Source of the DNA: Rhynchopus sp. YZ270_cl-10
Lineage: Eukaryota > Euglenozoa > Diplonemea > Diplonemida > Diplonemidae
Direction of reading: 5' to 3'
NCBI GenBank assembly: GCA_964035575.1
Contig: OZ037933.1
Location: 806,001 to 870,000 of the forward strand
DNA: 64,000 nucleotides
Within the stretch, counting starts at the first letter, position 1, and every line of letters begins with the position of its first letter. Shown here piece after piece: positions 33,891-44,816 of the stretch. The notes under the pieces are model-generated. The model was not told the origin of the DNA. It was given only the letters and a program-made list of their open reading frames with translations, and ran no database searches. A program made the position numbers and the translations under genes.

Positions 33891-34698
33891 TTTTTTTTTT
33901 TTCCTTTTCTTTTTTCTCCTCTTTCTTTTGACTTTCCGAGCCAATTGCGTTCCACGGCGGGGTCACATGTATATGCAAGCCCACTATGTGGTGGTCTTAC
34001 TCAACAATATTAGAACTTCTGGTTTCTTAATGAAATCCCCGTACTGCAAAAAAAAAACGTTCCTACCAAAACCCCCAAAAATCCCGGGATGAGGGATGGA
34101 CTTTAGCGCGAGCTCTGACTCAGCAGAACCTTTTTTTTTTTTTTTTTTTTTTCCCATTTTCAAAAAGTTCTGTTGACAATCAACAGAACTTTAGTACCTA
34201 GCGGAGAGCCTGAACCATTATTTGGTTCATTGTGCCCTGCTAAGGCAGGGTGGCTGCTCGTATTGTTCTGATCAAGGGTAATCCTGGGGACCGGTTCTTC
34301 TTATCTTTGTACACTGTTCACAAGAGGGCTTTGTATTTTTCAAGTCTGCCCTTTTTATAACGCTTAGCACAGTGATACATCAATGAGATCGGCCCAGGTT
34401 TTCCAGTTTTTTTTTTTTTTTTGTTTTGGCCCAAAATGTGTGCTCAAAATAATCTCCTTTGTGAAAAAATAAAAATAAAATAAAATCTCAACAAAGTGGA
34501 TACCTCCTCGGTCCCACTAGACGATACACTATATTCTAACAGAAATACTTCATGACACAAATGACAAAAAAGGGGGGGGGTAAAAAAGGGAGGATGTTTT
34601 GCTTACCGTGCTTCCCGGGTTACGACTGTCTCTTTGGCAGCTACATTACTAGTAATCCATCAAATTATCGAAAAAGAAGAAGTTACGTAAAAGCGTTT

Positions 34699-34757
34699 TG
34701 TATAGTGGAGTTCATCCTCGGGTGTTTTATACTATTACAAAACCAAGTTTTCAAAAG
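34699..34757 (+). repeat. Family H7 copy
   Basis: TAGTGGAGTTCATCCTCGGG, then ACCAAGTTTTCAAAA. See the family entry at 46503. Confidence 0.8.
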
Positions 34758-34838
34758 AAGACAAAACAAAAGTAAAGAGTATTGTAATGTGGCAACACAA
34801 CTACACTACTCAAACTATATTTTTTTTTCTTCCAAAGA

Positions 34839-35352
34839 TACCCTCATAGTATAAATTATGTTATTGTTACAAATAAATTATTTCGGCGATTTTTATTTTT
34901 TTTATAACATTTTTGCATTTTGTTACTTTTTTCATTGTTTGGATTTTATTTTTTTGTAACATTTTTGTTACGCCGCAGGCGTAACAAAAATGTTACTGGG
35001 GGGGCTAATAAAGCATACAGCGCGGACACCCATGGTGTAAAAATATAGCTTTTTACACAGAGTCACTCAACGAACCCTTTTTTGCGGAGCAAAAAGGGGA
35101 AAATGGCGCCGCAGGCAAAAAAAAAAATTGAGGTACAGCCTGGATGGTGTGGTCAGCAACCCAGTTCCCTATGGTACTCCCGTGCTTCAACCATGGGCTT
35201 TTTATTTTTTCTTTGTAACATTTGTTACTTTTTGCCCAACTGCAAAAAAACGAATAAAACATTTTATTAAATTGTTACAAAAAAAATGTTACTTTTGGGT
35301 CATTTTTTTATTAATTTATTTTTGAAAAAACATTATTTTTACTATGAGGGTA
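34839..35352. mobile_element. 514 bp MITE-like element with TACCCTCATAGTA ends
   Basis: The ends TACCCTCATAGTA and TACTATGAGGGTA are perfect inverted repeats, with similarity reaching ~24 bp inward. It contains a perfect 19 bp hairpin (34956-34996, arm GTAACATTTTTGTTACGCC, loop GCA) and the dispersed block 35047-35187. Confidence 0.75.
35047..35187. repeat. Dispersed GGCGCCGCAGGC block
   Basis: About 140 bp with TTTTTTGCGGAGCAAAAA and GGCGCCGCAGGC. It has a shorter direct copy at 57160-57275 (adjacent partial 57060-57150) and an inverted copy at 60690-60840. Confidence 0.85.
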
Positions 35353-35650
35353 CAATAATTATTATGCACAAACACCTCTTCCCCCATCCTTTTGAAGCTC
35401 TGAGTGTCTTGCAAGATTTTCTTCTTTCTACACGTTATATCTTTCGCAGTTTCATTCTTTTTTTTTCTTTTATCTGTGATTTTTTTTTTCAATCTTCTCC
35501 TGGTGCCCCCAGAATGGAAAGGACACCTTGTCAGATGACAAAGTTGGCTTTTTTTTTTGCATTTCTTGGGCATGCCATCTCCTTTCAGCATTATAGTAAC
35601 AACCCCCCTTCAGTTTCGGTAGTTCTTCTTTATTTTTTTTTTTTTTTTTT

Positions 35651-35725
35651 GGGAACACTTTTTGTTGATCCCTATTCCCATGCTATCAATTTATTGAATG
35701 CATATGTTGAAATACTTTATTTTTG
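35651..35725 (+). repeat. Hairpin family H6 (TCAATTTATTGA)
   Basis: Best copy 55453-55540 has an 18 bp arm TGATCCTTCTTCCTATGC matched at 16 of 18 positions, around TATCAATTTATTGGTT. Other copies: 35651-35725, 51065-51130, 54818-54861. All are on + and followed by GTTGAAATAC or GTTGCAATGC. Confidence 0.85.
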
Positions 35726-37146
35726 GTACAGCGGGAGCGGGGGTGGGGGGGGGGGTTTTTTTTTTTGCTCTCTCTTAAAAATCCTGTGGGTTGTTATCTA
35801 GTGTAAAAGAATAATACAGTAAACAAACACCGGGGTTGAATAAAAGGTGCTCACATAATGTGTCAAGCCGCTCAAGGAGTAAAAGAGGCACCAGTCGGAT
35901 CGCAAGACCCGGCTAGCCCACACAGAACAACACTGGCCCACGGTACCGTCTATTTGTGTGGCAGTGTTTTTTTTTTGAGAAAAGTTCGATTTCGGCCTCG
36001 AAAATTACCGTGACTCCGATTTGTCACGGTACTTTGTCACGGAATTTTTTTGAAAGATTCGATTTCGTGACAAAAAAAAATCGATTTCGTGACAAACCGA
36101 TTTTTTCATTGACAAAAAAAATTCGATTTCGTGACAAATCCAAAAATTCAGTGACAAAAAAATGTCAATGAAAAAATGGATTTTGTCAAGGAAACCGAAC
36201 TTTTTGTCAAGGAAAAAGTCGTGACAGAAATGGATTTTGTCAAGGAAACCAAACTTTTTGTCACGGAAAAAGTCGTGACAGGGCACTGGGTACTGGGTAC
36301 ACTGGACACAAGGATAAAAGTTGTGAAAGAGCAACCACAGCTCCACATGACAAACACAAAAGTGTCCAGTCACGTGGGGCATGCATGCACTGAGGAGATA
36401 ATGATCCAACAATTTACAAGAAAGATTACTTAACCTACTGCTGGAAATTGCCAGGTCGTAGTAACACACAAAGTGTGCCTCCGTTCGGGAAGACCGGATA
36501 TTCTAGAGACCAAAAAGGCCTCAAGAATATCTTCCGGTAGTCAAGGTATAACCGAATGAACGGCCCAAGACCCCCGTGGAGAAGTTAAATGTGTAATGCT
36601 ATCAGGTAGAAACTGCGAACACTGTCTTACCCTCCTCAATGCATGGTGGAAGATGTCTTTACAACAAATATCCTGTACCCAGGTACCAGGTTCCCAGACC
36701 CACGTAGTACCACGTCGCAGTACTACGCAAAATTTACCACCAGACCCTGTCTTCGTGCACCTTAAGTACAACGCCGCAGACAGGCCAAACATGCGTTGGA
36801 CTCAGGAGGAATGCCTGCTGTGCAGTGTATCAAACATGAGAACCAACTCCCAGAAACAAGGGGCGCCTTTTGGCGGGCGTTGTTGAGGGTGTTTGGGGTG
36901 CAAAGTTTTCCACAATTTTGATGCGCGGGTACAGAAGTGTTATCTTGTTCTTTCATCTCTAGGAATGTAAATGTCAATCGCGTTTAACTACCACTAGGGC
37001 TTGTTCAGTGAACCCACGAGGGGTCGAAGGGGGTTGGTTATCCCATATCTATCAAAGGTTGTGTCGACCAGGCGAATCCACTATGTTACGCTGTATGATG
37101 ATAAATCCGAAGAAATAACAGTGCATAGCAACTGCAGGAAGTTTGT

Positions 37147-37333
37147 TAAAAAGAGTGCCTCACGCTACACAAACCACCACCCGCGATTGACTTAGATGTT
37201 ATAACAAAGAGAATTCAGAACAAAACAACACCCTGCCCCATACACACTAAATTGTCATGCTTCGAGAGCATGCCTGGGCCAAAATTACTATGACGAAAAG
37301 GCAACAAGACCACCCACAAGGAGTGTGAATTGT
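37147..37333. repeat. Direct repeat pair, copy 1
   Basis: About 185 bp, highly similar to 40809-40993, same orientation. Protein-like open frames overlap both (36596-36886, 37001-37195, 40593-40991), but I recognise no family. Confidence 0.8.
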
Positions 37334-39289
37334 GCACTGGTTTTCTGGGGGAACAAACAATATTTTCTTGTGTCTAGTCCTCCGGAAGCAGAGGACAGAC
37401 TTTCCGGAAGGTTTCCAAAGTCGAATTTCTTGCACTAGCTATGCTCCCTGGTTAATGGCTATAGCAGTGACTGACAAAGTGTTCCCACCCCCCTTTCCAC
37501 CACCATAATAACCGAACTCTCGTCGCATGCGCTGGTGGATTCGATCTGTTTTGGTGTGTGTAATGGAATGTATGGGTGAGGGTTGGGGTATTAGGTATAG
37601 AAACTTGCGCACCCATTAATTTTTTACCAAATGAAAATGAAATTTGCAATGAGTGTCTGCTGCATATCATTTAGTGGGGCTGGCCTCTGGCCAGAGGCGT
37701 GCAAGCCTGACCGTGTTCGCGATATACTAAGTCTCGCATAATCATAAAGTTATCATACCTTGTGTCTTCAGTCTCTGCCCTTCGGTTTCTAGACAGCTCA
37801 AGAATGGCCTCTTTTGTGTTTGTCAAGTGGCTGTCTGGTCACTTTTCAGTGACTGGCGGGTTGGCTGTCACGACTTTTTCCTTGACAAAATCCATTTTTT
37901 TTCTATGACATTTTTTTGTCAATGAAAAAATGGATTTGTCACGAAATCGAATTTTTTTTTGTCAATGAAACATAGTGTGAGAACGATCGTGACGGTTTTT
38001 TTCAAGATCTTGAACTTTTTTTCAAGATCTTGACATTTTTTTTTTTTTTTTCACGATCGTTTTTTTTTTTCACGATCGTTTTTTTTTTTTCCCCTAGTAG
38101 TACAAGGGGCATGGGCGTGAAATGGGTGGCAAGGGAGAGTTTCTGGGTTCTACTTGGAATTTTTGACCGACTCTTTTCCTTGAAACGATTTTGTGGCGAA
38201 TCTTTCAAATAAAGCAAAAATCGAGAACATTCTCACACCAGAATCCCCCCCAACGGATGTCGCCAGCGAGGCACTAAAACCAGAAAACCGTTTTTACCCA
38301 TGGCAAGTGCCACTATAGTGGCGCACGAATGCCACACGTTGGTAGGGGTAATGGGGTTCTACTCATTTTCGTAAAAACATTTTTTTTCTGTGTGACAATA
38401 ATAAGGCAAGAATCGACAACTTTCGTGAAAATGTCATATCGTTGGATGCTGGAGGGAGGTGGGTCAACCCTAGGAAAAGGACTTTTTTTGGCGCTCACCC
38501 CCAAAATCACCCCCTGCCTCGTGACTTCGCCCTGCAAACAGAATTCTACTCAAAATCGTAAAATAAATTATATTTCGTAAGAATTGATGTCGATCTTTTA
38601 GATAAAGCCAAAATCGAGCAGTTTTGATGATTAGGTTAGTGCAGCCGTAACAAGGAGAACACAGGGTAAAATCCCTTGGTTTTCCCTTGCTGTACTGTGT
38701 GTGTTAAAAAGTGTATATTGGTGTACGGGAGAGACGCGCGTTTAAAGTTGCAACATTTTTAGGCTGATTGACGTGGGCCTGGCATGCCCCATTTTTCACT
38801 TTTTACCACCGATTTAATTCGATCACCATCGAACACTGGGAAAATTTCTTGGTCAGTTTGGGGTATAACACGTGTATGACCTAATTTTAAGTGGTCAGAA
38901 GTGGAGTCTGACCCCCGTGCCCATCATTTTTGAGCATGTTTTTTGGTTTTCCTTAGCACAATGTAGGAGAAGGCGAACTGTTTACAAGGAGGGACAGGGT
39001 CGAGCGTGAGTGGGTCACTGCAGTGGCTCACGATACACTGAACGGGTTTGCGGCTGGGAGGGAAACGTTTCCACTGTTACAGGCAAGTCACAAGGGGGTG
39101 GTGACTTGTGTGGGAGAAATGGGTACGGACAAGACTGTATGCGTTTAGTCCCAAGAGCCTTCACTGATGTCAGAGTCGTGATGCTCAGCATCATCATCAA
39201 CCTTGGGGTCCTCAGCTGTCGCGTCGCAGTCAATATAGCTCCCGCACGCTCCTTCTCCTCCTGCACCAGCTTCTCCTCATCCCACCAAC

Positions 39290-39439
39290 CATTCTCTTGT
39301 GGCGGCTTGCTCTCGCGCAAACTGCGTGCTACGACCACAAGCTTGTGCAGCTTTGGTGCAACTAGCCAGTTGCGCCTCTTCTCGCTCATCCACCCATCGT
39401 ACTGAAGATGCGCTCAGCATGTTGAGGCACAAATGGAAC
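39290..39439 (-). pseudogene. hAT-like transposase C-terminal relic
   Basis: On the minus strand, VPFVPQHAERIFSTMG is followed in a shifted frame by GWMSEKRRNWLVAPKLHKLV. This resembles the hAT dimerisation region (ERxFSxxG, then KRxRLxxxxxxxLV). The frame break and absence of the catalytic core mean it is a fragment. Confidence 0.5.
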
Positions 39440-40210
39440 TCAGGGGAAGAGCTGTGGACAGAGAGGCCAGGGTTTGGGGTGCTGTGTGAGCTACAAACGC
39501 TCCCCTTCCCTCCTTAGATCAAACATTACCCGTTGTCTTGCAAGAACTTGCCCAATTCTGCAAATTGACCCCACCACTGCACGGGCGGCTTCCAAAAATG
39601 CAAATAAGGACCCTTTTCCACAACCTTCCTTCACAGAAGGGTCAATTTTACAAACCCGGATTTTGAGGAAAATTTTAGCCGAAAATGGGCCCACGTATAA
39701 GTGACCGGGCTCATATTTCTCAAAATTTAAGTGGTCAAAAAATCCAATTTTCGAGATTGACCCCACCACTGCACGGGCGAATCCCAAAAATGTAAATAAA
39801 GACGTTTTTGGCCCAAAATAAATCTGCCAAAATTGTGTCCCGGATTGGATTTTGGACTCCGGACCCCATATTTAGAAATAGCCCTGTGTTCTAAACAATG
39901 AGCATCACAGCGGTTGACCCTGGTATTTTTGGTATTTTTTGAAAATCTCAGCTCAAAAAATACCAAAAAAAAAAATACAGGGTTTTGGATTGAGGCTGGG
40001 GTGGAGGAGTGGGGGCTCCGCCCACCTCTCACCTACCCCCCACAGAATTCTATTTTTAGAAGACAATTTTCTTCTATTTTACCGGAAAAGGAAGATGCAC
40101 TGCGGCGCGAGCTTTCAACCCACCCTTCCCGCGACATAGTAGGCAATTTTAAGCGCAATTTTTAGAAATGTTGCGTACCGTGGCTTCGCCACGAGTTTAA
40201 CACTGAAAAG

Positions 40211-40420
40211 ATGGGGAATATGCTTGAACGCGCTGTTGCCCAGCAACAAGCGTCCCAGATTCAAGAGAAAACGGAGGTGTTCCTGCTGATGGCGGAGGAG
40301 TTGGAAAACGTCGCTCCCCCCGTATTTGTTTCCGGAATTGAGCTTCTGAGGACCTTTTTCGCGCGAAGCGCGAAAAATTTTTTTTTGCCAAAAAGAAAGA
40401 AATTGGGCGTGGAATTCTAA
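40211..40420 (+). CDS. Small open frame of unknown status
   Basis: 69 codons, MGNMLERAVAQQQASQIQEK onward, with a helical coding-like first half (EVFLLMAEELENV) and a tail inside a T/A-rich repeat. It lies within the 5.7 kb element. Probably an element-derived fragment or chance. Confidence 0.2.
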   Translation: MGNMLERAVAQQQASQIQEKTEVFLLMAEELENVAPPVFVSGIELLRTFFARSAKNFFLPKRKKLGVEF

Positions 40421-40559
40421 AATTTTTCGGGGAAAACGGCATATTTAGCGATAAGTATGGGGAGCTGCGTAATCCCTGTTGCGTGACCCCCCCAAATTCT
40501 AAAATCTGTGGGACAGCGTGCTCTGACATAGGGGAATAGGTTGTACTCATTAAAAAACC

Positions 40560-40690
40560 GGTAAAAATACAAGTAATGTGTGATGGTCAAAAGTGCAAAA
40601 TTCCTTCGCCAATGCATTATTTGGGCATTTGTTATACCTGGAGAATATGGTCAGATCACTCTTCAGACCACCAGCCAACGAAATATACCG
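40560..40690. repeat. Dispersed repeat, related to 45400-45495
   Basis: Shares GGTCAGATCACTCTTCAGAC and flanking sequence with 45400-45495 in the same orientation. At 45.5 kb the similarity ends where the TGTATACTG array begins. Confidence 0.75.
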
Positions 40691-41345
40691 TAATTGTACA
40701 GAGGTTGGACAGTACAAAAGTTGGGCTTTTGGCCAACTTGGCCTGGTGTTGAACGCCGCATCCCCCGCCACAATGGGCATAAATGTCCTCTTGGTCCGTA
40801 AAGGGTTAAAAAGAGTGTCTCACGATACACATACAACCACTCGCGATTGGATAGATATTGTAACAAAGGGAATTCAGAACAAAACAACACCCTGCCCCAT
40901 ACACACTAAATTGCCATGCTTCAAGAGCATGCCTGCCGGGCCAAAAATTACTGTGGCAAAAAGGCAGCAAGACCACCCACAAAGAGTGTGAATTGTATTG
41001 GATGGACAGGGGTTTGCACAGTGATGATGTTACTACGACTAGGTTTTTGGCGATATTACATGTGCATGTTACATGCCATGCCGTGACGTGCTGCTTCATG
41101 GTATACGCATGTCATAGAATGTCGCGATTTTTTACGATTCGTATTTCGGGTTTTGCGAATTTTGTTCCAGAAAAGTACACCCCAAAAATGGCAAAAAAGG
41201 TGACATTTTACGTCAAAACACCGCTAAAAGTTACTCTCGGCCGATTTCAGGGGGGTTGTGGGCACCTGTGGGGGCTCCCTCCCTGGTGTGGGCCAGCGAT
41301 CAACGACATAATATGGGAAAAAAAAAACGATCGTTTTTTTTTTCC

Positions 41346-41439
41346 TTCACGATCGTGAAGAAAAAGGTGCTTTTTTTTCACGATCGTGAAGAAAAAAAAA
41401 AAAAAAAAACGATCGTTTTTTTTTCTTCACGATCGTGAA
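41346..41439. repeat. Cluster of TTCACGATCGTGAA palindromes
   Basis: Perfect 14-mers at 41346-41359, 41377-41390 and 41426-41439, separated by A/T runs, with partial ACGATCGT copies nearby. Related palindromes: TTCAAGATCTTGA near 38010-38035 and TCACGGCCGTGA near 63810-63870. Confidence 0.85.
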
Positions 41440-41700
41440 AAAAAAAAAAAAAAAAAAAGACCGATCACTTTTTCCCAGATTCGTAAAAAAAAAAAAAAAA
41501 AAAAAACGATCGTTTTCACCCTATGTGAAAAAAGTCATTTGTCACTAAATTGAATTTTGTGTGTCAATGAAAAAATCAGCTTGTCACGAAATCGAACTTT
41601 TTTTGTCACGAAATCGAATCTTTCAAAAAAATTCCGTGACAAAGTACCGTGACAAATCGGTGTCACGGGTATTTTCGAGGCCGAAATCGAACTTTTCTCT

Positions 41701-43365
41701 TTTTTTTTTTAAAGCTGTGCGAACCCTCACTGTCTTACCGTACACTCTGTCTTTTTTTTTTTTTTTTTTTGTGTGCACCACCCTGTGCCCCGCCTTTGCT
41801 GGCTAAGGAGGGGGGTATTTGAGTCGTGTGTCCCGTATATTAAAAAGTTCTTACTTTTTTTTTTTGGTGTTTTTTTGTTTGGTGTAACGAAGCCTTATTT
41901 TACTTTATGTATTGTTTGATACTTTTTCTTCTTCTCTTTTTTTCCCGTCCAGATGGATTAACAGTGGATCTGCAGACGGCTCATTAAATCAGATACAATC
42001 CACGCGGGAAAGGTGTCTTTCAGGCGTCCAGGATAGCAATGGCAACTCCATTGCGAATACCTGGTGTCTTACGCCATCCGCAGAGAGAAGCAGAGTCATC
42101 TCTCACACTTTTTTTTTTTTCTTTTCTCTCTCTTTTTTTGTTTTTCCCCCTTTCTCTTTCTCTCTCCAGCCGTTGCGTTAAAATCGCTCCCTCTTCTCTC
42201 AACTTCCCCGTTTTTCTTTTTTTTTCTTTTTTCAAGAAAATCTTCTTCCCCTCTTCATAAGGTGTACCTCACCTACGAAACGCTTTCATTTTATTCCCAA
42301 CATTTTTTCTCTCTCTCTTTTTTTGTCTTTTTTGTTTTGAACGCCAAGAACCGCTTTTTTAAATGATAGTATAAAAAGACTGTCTGAATGGGGGCAGGTC
42401 CAGGAAACAAACAGATTTATAACAACAAGAAGAGACCAGAAAGCGGCCTTTTTTTTTATAGTGAACCCTACTGAAACCTTCAGGGGTGTGGGTAATTTAG
42501 GGGAAAAATTGGAGGAAATTGAAGACCCGGTTGGGTTCTCAAGGAGCACTGTCAGAGCAATGATGGATCTCTTTGAAAAAGATCTCGAAAAAGTGTTATC
42601 CTTTTACCAAACCCCCCCCCTGGAAGGAAACAAGAGCACAAAGCAAGCATAACAAAAACTTCATAAAAACCCATTCAAACCCCCCTGAAAGGAAGCCAGA
42701 AAGAATCAAAAGAAAAAAAGGAAGAAAAAAATTGGAGCGCATTAAAATTCATGCATCCAAAGGAGCTTACAACAAACACAAAAGTAAACCAATTTATTCT
42801 ACACCCCATTATTCCTCCTTACTGAGGTGCGTCCTCACCGATGCCGATTTTGTGATCAAGCTGGATATACACAAGAGGTACTCAAAAAAAATACATCTTT
42901 TTGCCTTTTTCTTCAAGTTCATTAAATTCATCTTCAACCAACTTTTGGTTTTTTTCTTTTTTTTTTTTAAATCATGGCAATATCGGTTCAACGCACAACT
43001 TTGCAAAAAAAAAGAAAAAAGAAAACGCGAATGAGTACAGAACTTTGTTCCATTTTTTTTTTTTTTTGGAACGAAGTGATTTGTCAATACAACAAAAAAC
43101 ATGCTTCTTCTCCCCCCCCCAAAAAAAAGCCACATTCTCTCTTCCTAAACCACCCCCCTCCACCTTCACCACATGCCACGGCTTTTCAATACCGGAGCAC
43201 GGCCGACTATGGGTGGGTCGCTTGAGCACCATCCATTTTCGGGACAGGTTCATTCGGCAGGTGAGTTGTTACACACTCATTATCCAGATGCCGACTTCCA
43301 TGGCCACCGTCCTGCTTGTCTAGATGAACCTACACCCTTTGTGGGATCTGATGAGCGCTCCACCT
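41701..43365. other. Gene-poor stretch with possible isolated exons
   Basis: T-rich. Three coding-like segments: 41953-42108 after a CGTCCAG acceptor (WINSGSADGSLNQIQST), 42459-42652, and 43173-43260 ending at a CAG|GTGAGT donor. I could not join them into one gene with consistent phase. Confidence 0.35.
42459..42652 (+). other. Possible exon or gene fragment
   Basis: After TTTTTTATAG the frame reads NPTETFRGVGNLGEKLEEIE, then STVRAMMDLFEKDLEKVLSF, to a stop. The helical, charged composition is unlike the surrounding DNA. No family recognised and no start codon at the left edge. Confidence 0.3.
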
Positions 43366-43404
43366 CCACCATACACCCCCTCCCTCCCCCCCCTCCCCAA
43401 CCAG
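43366..43404 (+). promoter_or_regulatory. Putative trans-splice acceptor of the 43.5 kb gene
   Basis: CCCTCCCCCCCTCCCCAACC followed by AG (43403-43404), 113 nt before the ATG at 43518. The pyrimidine tract right before the ATG has no AG, so this is the nearest usable site. Confidence 0.5.
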
Positions 43405-43517
43405 AACAACGTAACAGCCCCTCTTTTCTTTATCGCATTGCTTTTAAACAAATACACAAAAAAAAAACACATTTTTTTCTTTTCTCTCTCTCTTTTCCCT
43501 CCTTTTTCTCTACCCCT

Positions 43518-44816
43518 ATGGTGAAATTCGCTGACGCCTCTGGGGTGGATTTGGTGGCTTACGTATGCGACTCTGACACCCCAAAGCTGCAGCAGGTGCT
43601 CTCCATCATGAAACAGCAGGCCCGAACAAAGGTGTCTTGGGAGCTGGTCCCCGGATTGGCGGTGATTCTGGGATGTGCGAAGCCTCATATGGAGGGTCTC
43701 GCAGCATTGTCGAATTTGGTAGACCTCCCTGGAGAGGGTCAGATGGCTTCGACAAAAGCGGTATCGGTGTTGAAGAAGGAAAAGGAAGAGTCAAAAGAGG
43801 CACCAGCAACACCTATCCCTGAGGCAACTACCGAAACCCCCGAGGTCCCAGAAACAAAGGAAATGCCAGCAGAGGACACAATGCAATGTGGAATGGGAGA
43901 AGCTGTCGTTCCGACTCCTCCTCCAGCGGTAGCTGCTGCTGCTCCAGTTGCGGTTGATTTGAAGGCAGAGGAGAACACAGAGAGTGCTACCCGCATTTCA
44001 ATTCAGATTGAAGAATGGCAGGAGGTGCGGGTAGCAGTGTTGGTTGGGTTGCGTCCTCTGCTGATGCATTGCATTGCGTCTGAAAGAGCCTTGGCGGCAA
44101 GGAGGGGGAGCAGGCGTCTGATCAAGCTTGCGCAGGACACTCAAGAAGCTGTCATGAAACATATGCGAACAATCGATGCGGATGCGCCGCGTGCAGAGGA
44201 AGCGCTTCTTGCAGAGCAACGTAGTTATACCAAGCTTACCTCCCCTCAACGCCGTTCGGAGCTGCATAAACCACAAGGTGGTCCAGGAGTGGTCCGCAAA
44301 CAGCGCGAAGCGGGGCGGCAACACCCTACTGCACCTAGCCGGCATCGGGCAGGGGTGGTGCAAAACCTGAGGGGTGCTGTCGCGCAGTCTCCTTCTGCCG
44401 AAGCAGCAGCAGCAGCAGCAGGGGGCCACGCATCTCCGATCTCCAAGGGAGGACGCAGGGTAGGCAGTGTAGGGTCTCCTGCAAGAGGGAGAAAGGTTGT
44501 GCCCGGTCCGGCTGCTGCGGAAACCCCTCCTGCGGTGAGTGCTGTGGGAGCTAGGTTGGAGCGCGGTGCGTCACCAAGAAGGGCACATACCCCTCAAGCA
44601 CCATCATTTGTACCTAGAGCACAGATGTTGAAGGAGAGAAGAAGAGATGAAGCGCAGAAGGCAGCAGAAGGGAACGTATTTGGACCAGCCCCGCGGCAAA
44701 GAGAGAAACTCAATGCAGCAGAGCAACAGCAGGTTGTAGACAGATTGTACACAAGAAGGGTCGCAAAGGTGGAGCCTGTACAACGTGCCGCATCTCCTCC
44801 AAGATGGCACCGATGA
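43518..44816 (+). CDS. Paralogue of the Thr/Glu-rich protein
   Basis: A 432-residue single-exon protein. Residues 1-75 (MVKFADASGVDLVAYVCDSD onward) are a small globular segment; 85-150 is Glu/Pro/Ala-rich; ~158-235 holds IEEWQEVRVAVLVGLRPLL, then MRTIDADAPRAEEALLAEQRS. These align with EADEWRDVRAIVLVALRPIL and MRNIDEDAPKAELALLDKRS of the gene at 26329. The C-terminus (~404-417) has AAEQQQVVDRLYTRR, matching EEEKQMIDRLYRKP. Between lies a basic, Ala/Pro-rich, probably disordered region. Function unknown; the shared domain is probably helical. The open frame continues upstream to 43173, but 43518 lies just after the pyrimidine tract and begins the conserved composition. Confidence 0.87.
   Translation: MVKFADASGVDLVAYVCDSDTPKLQQVLSIMKQQARTKVSWELVPGLAVILGCAKPHMEGLAALSNLVDLPGEGQMASTKAVSVLKKEKEESKEAPATPIPEATTETPEVPETKEMPAEDTMQCGMGEAVVPTPPPAVAAAAPVAVDLKAEENTESATRISIQIEEWQEVRVAVLVGLRPLLMHCIASERALAARRGSRRLIKLAQDTQEAVMKHMRTIDADAPRAEEALLAEQRSYTKLTSPQRRSELHKPQGGPGVVRKQREAGRQHPTAPSRHRAGVVQNLRGAVAQSPSAEAAAAAAGGHASPISKGGRRVGSVGSPARGRKVVPGPAAAETPPAVSAVGARLERGASPRRAHTPQAPSFVPRAQMLKERRRDEAQKAAEGNVFGPAPRQREKLNAAEQQQVVDRLYTRRVAKVEPVQRAASPPRWHR

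Larger units (their letters stand above)
35977..41699. mobile_element. 5.7 kb element with ~165 bp terminal inverted repeats
   Basis: The left arm 35977-36142 (starting GAGAAAAGTTCGATTTCGGC) is matched by the reverse complement of 41535-41699 almost base for base. Outside both ends are runs of about 10 T, consistent with insertion into a poly-T tract. The arms are built of TCGATTTCGTGACAAA units, some repeated inside at 36143-36280 and 37868-37975. The interior holds a hAT-like transposase relic on the minus strand (39290-39439), a duplicated 185 bp block and palindrome clusters near 37980-38095 and 41330-41515. No intact transposase seen. Superfamily unknown; TIRs this long are not typical of hAT, so the relic may be a separate insertion. 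Confidence 0.72.

Noticed and set aside
39010-39405. Forward-strand gene at 39.0-39.4 kb
   Set aside because: The minus strand carries recognisable hAT-like motifs; the + reading has none.
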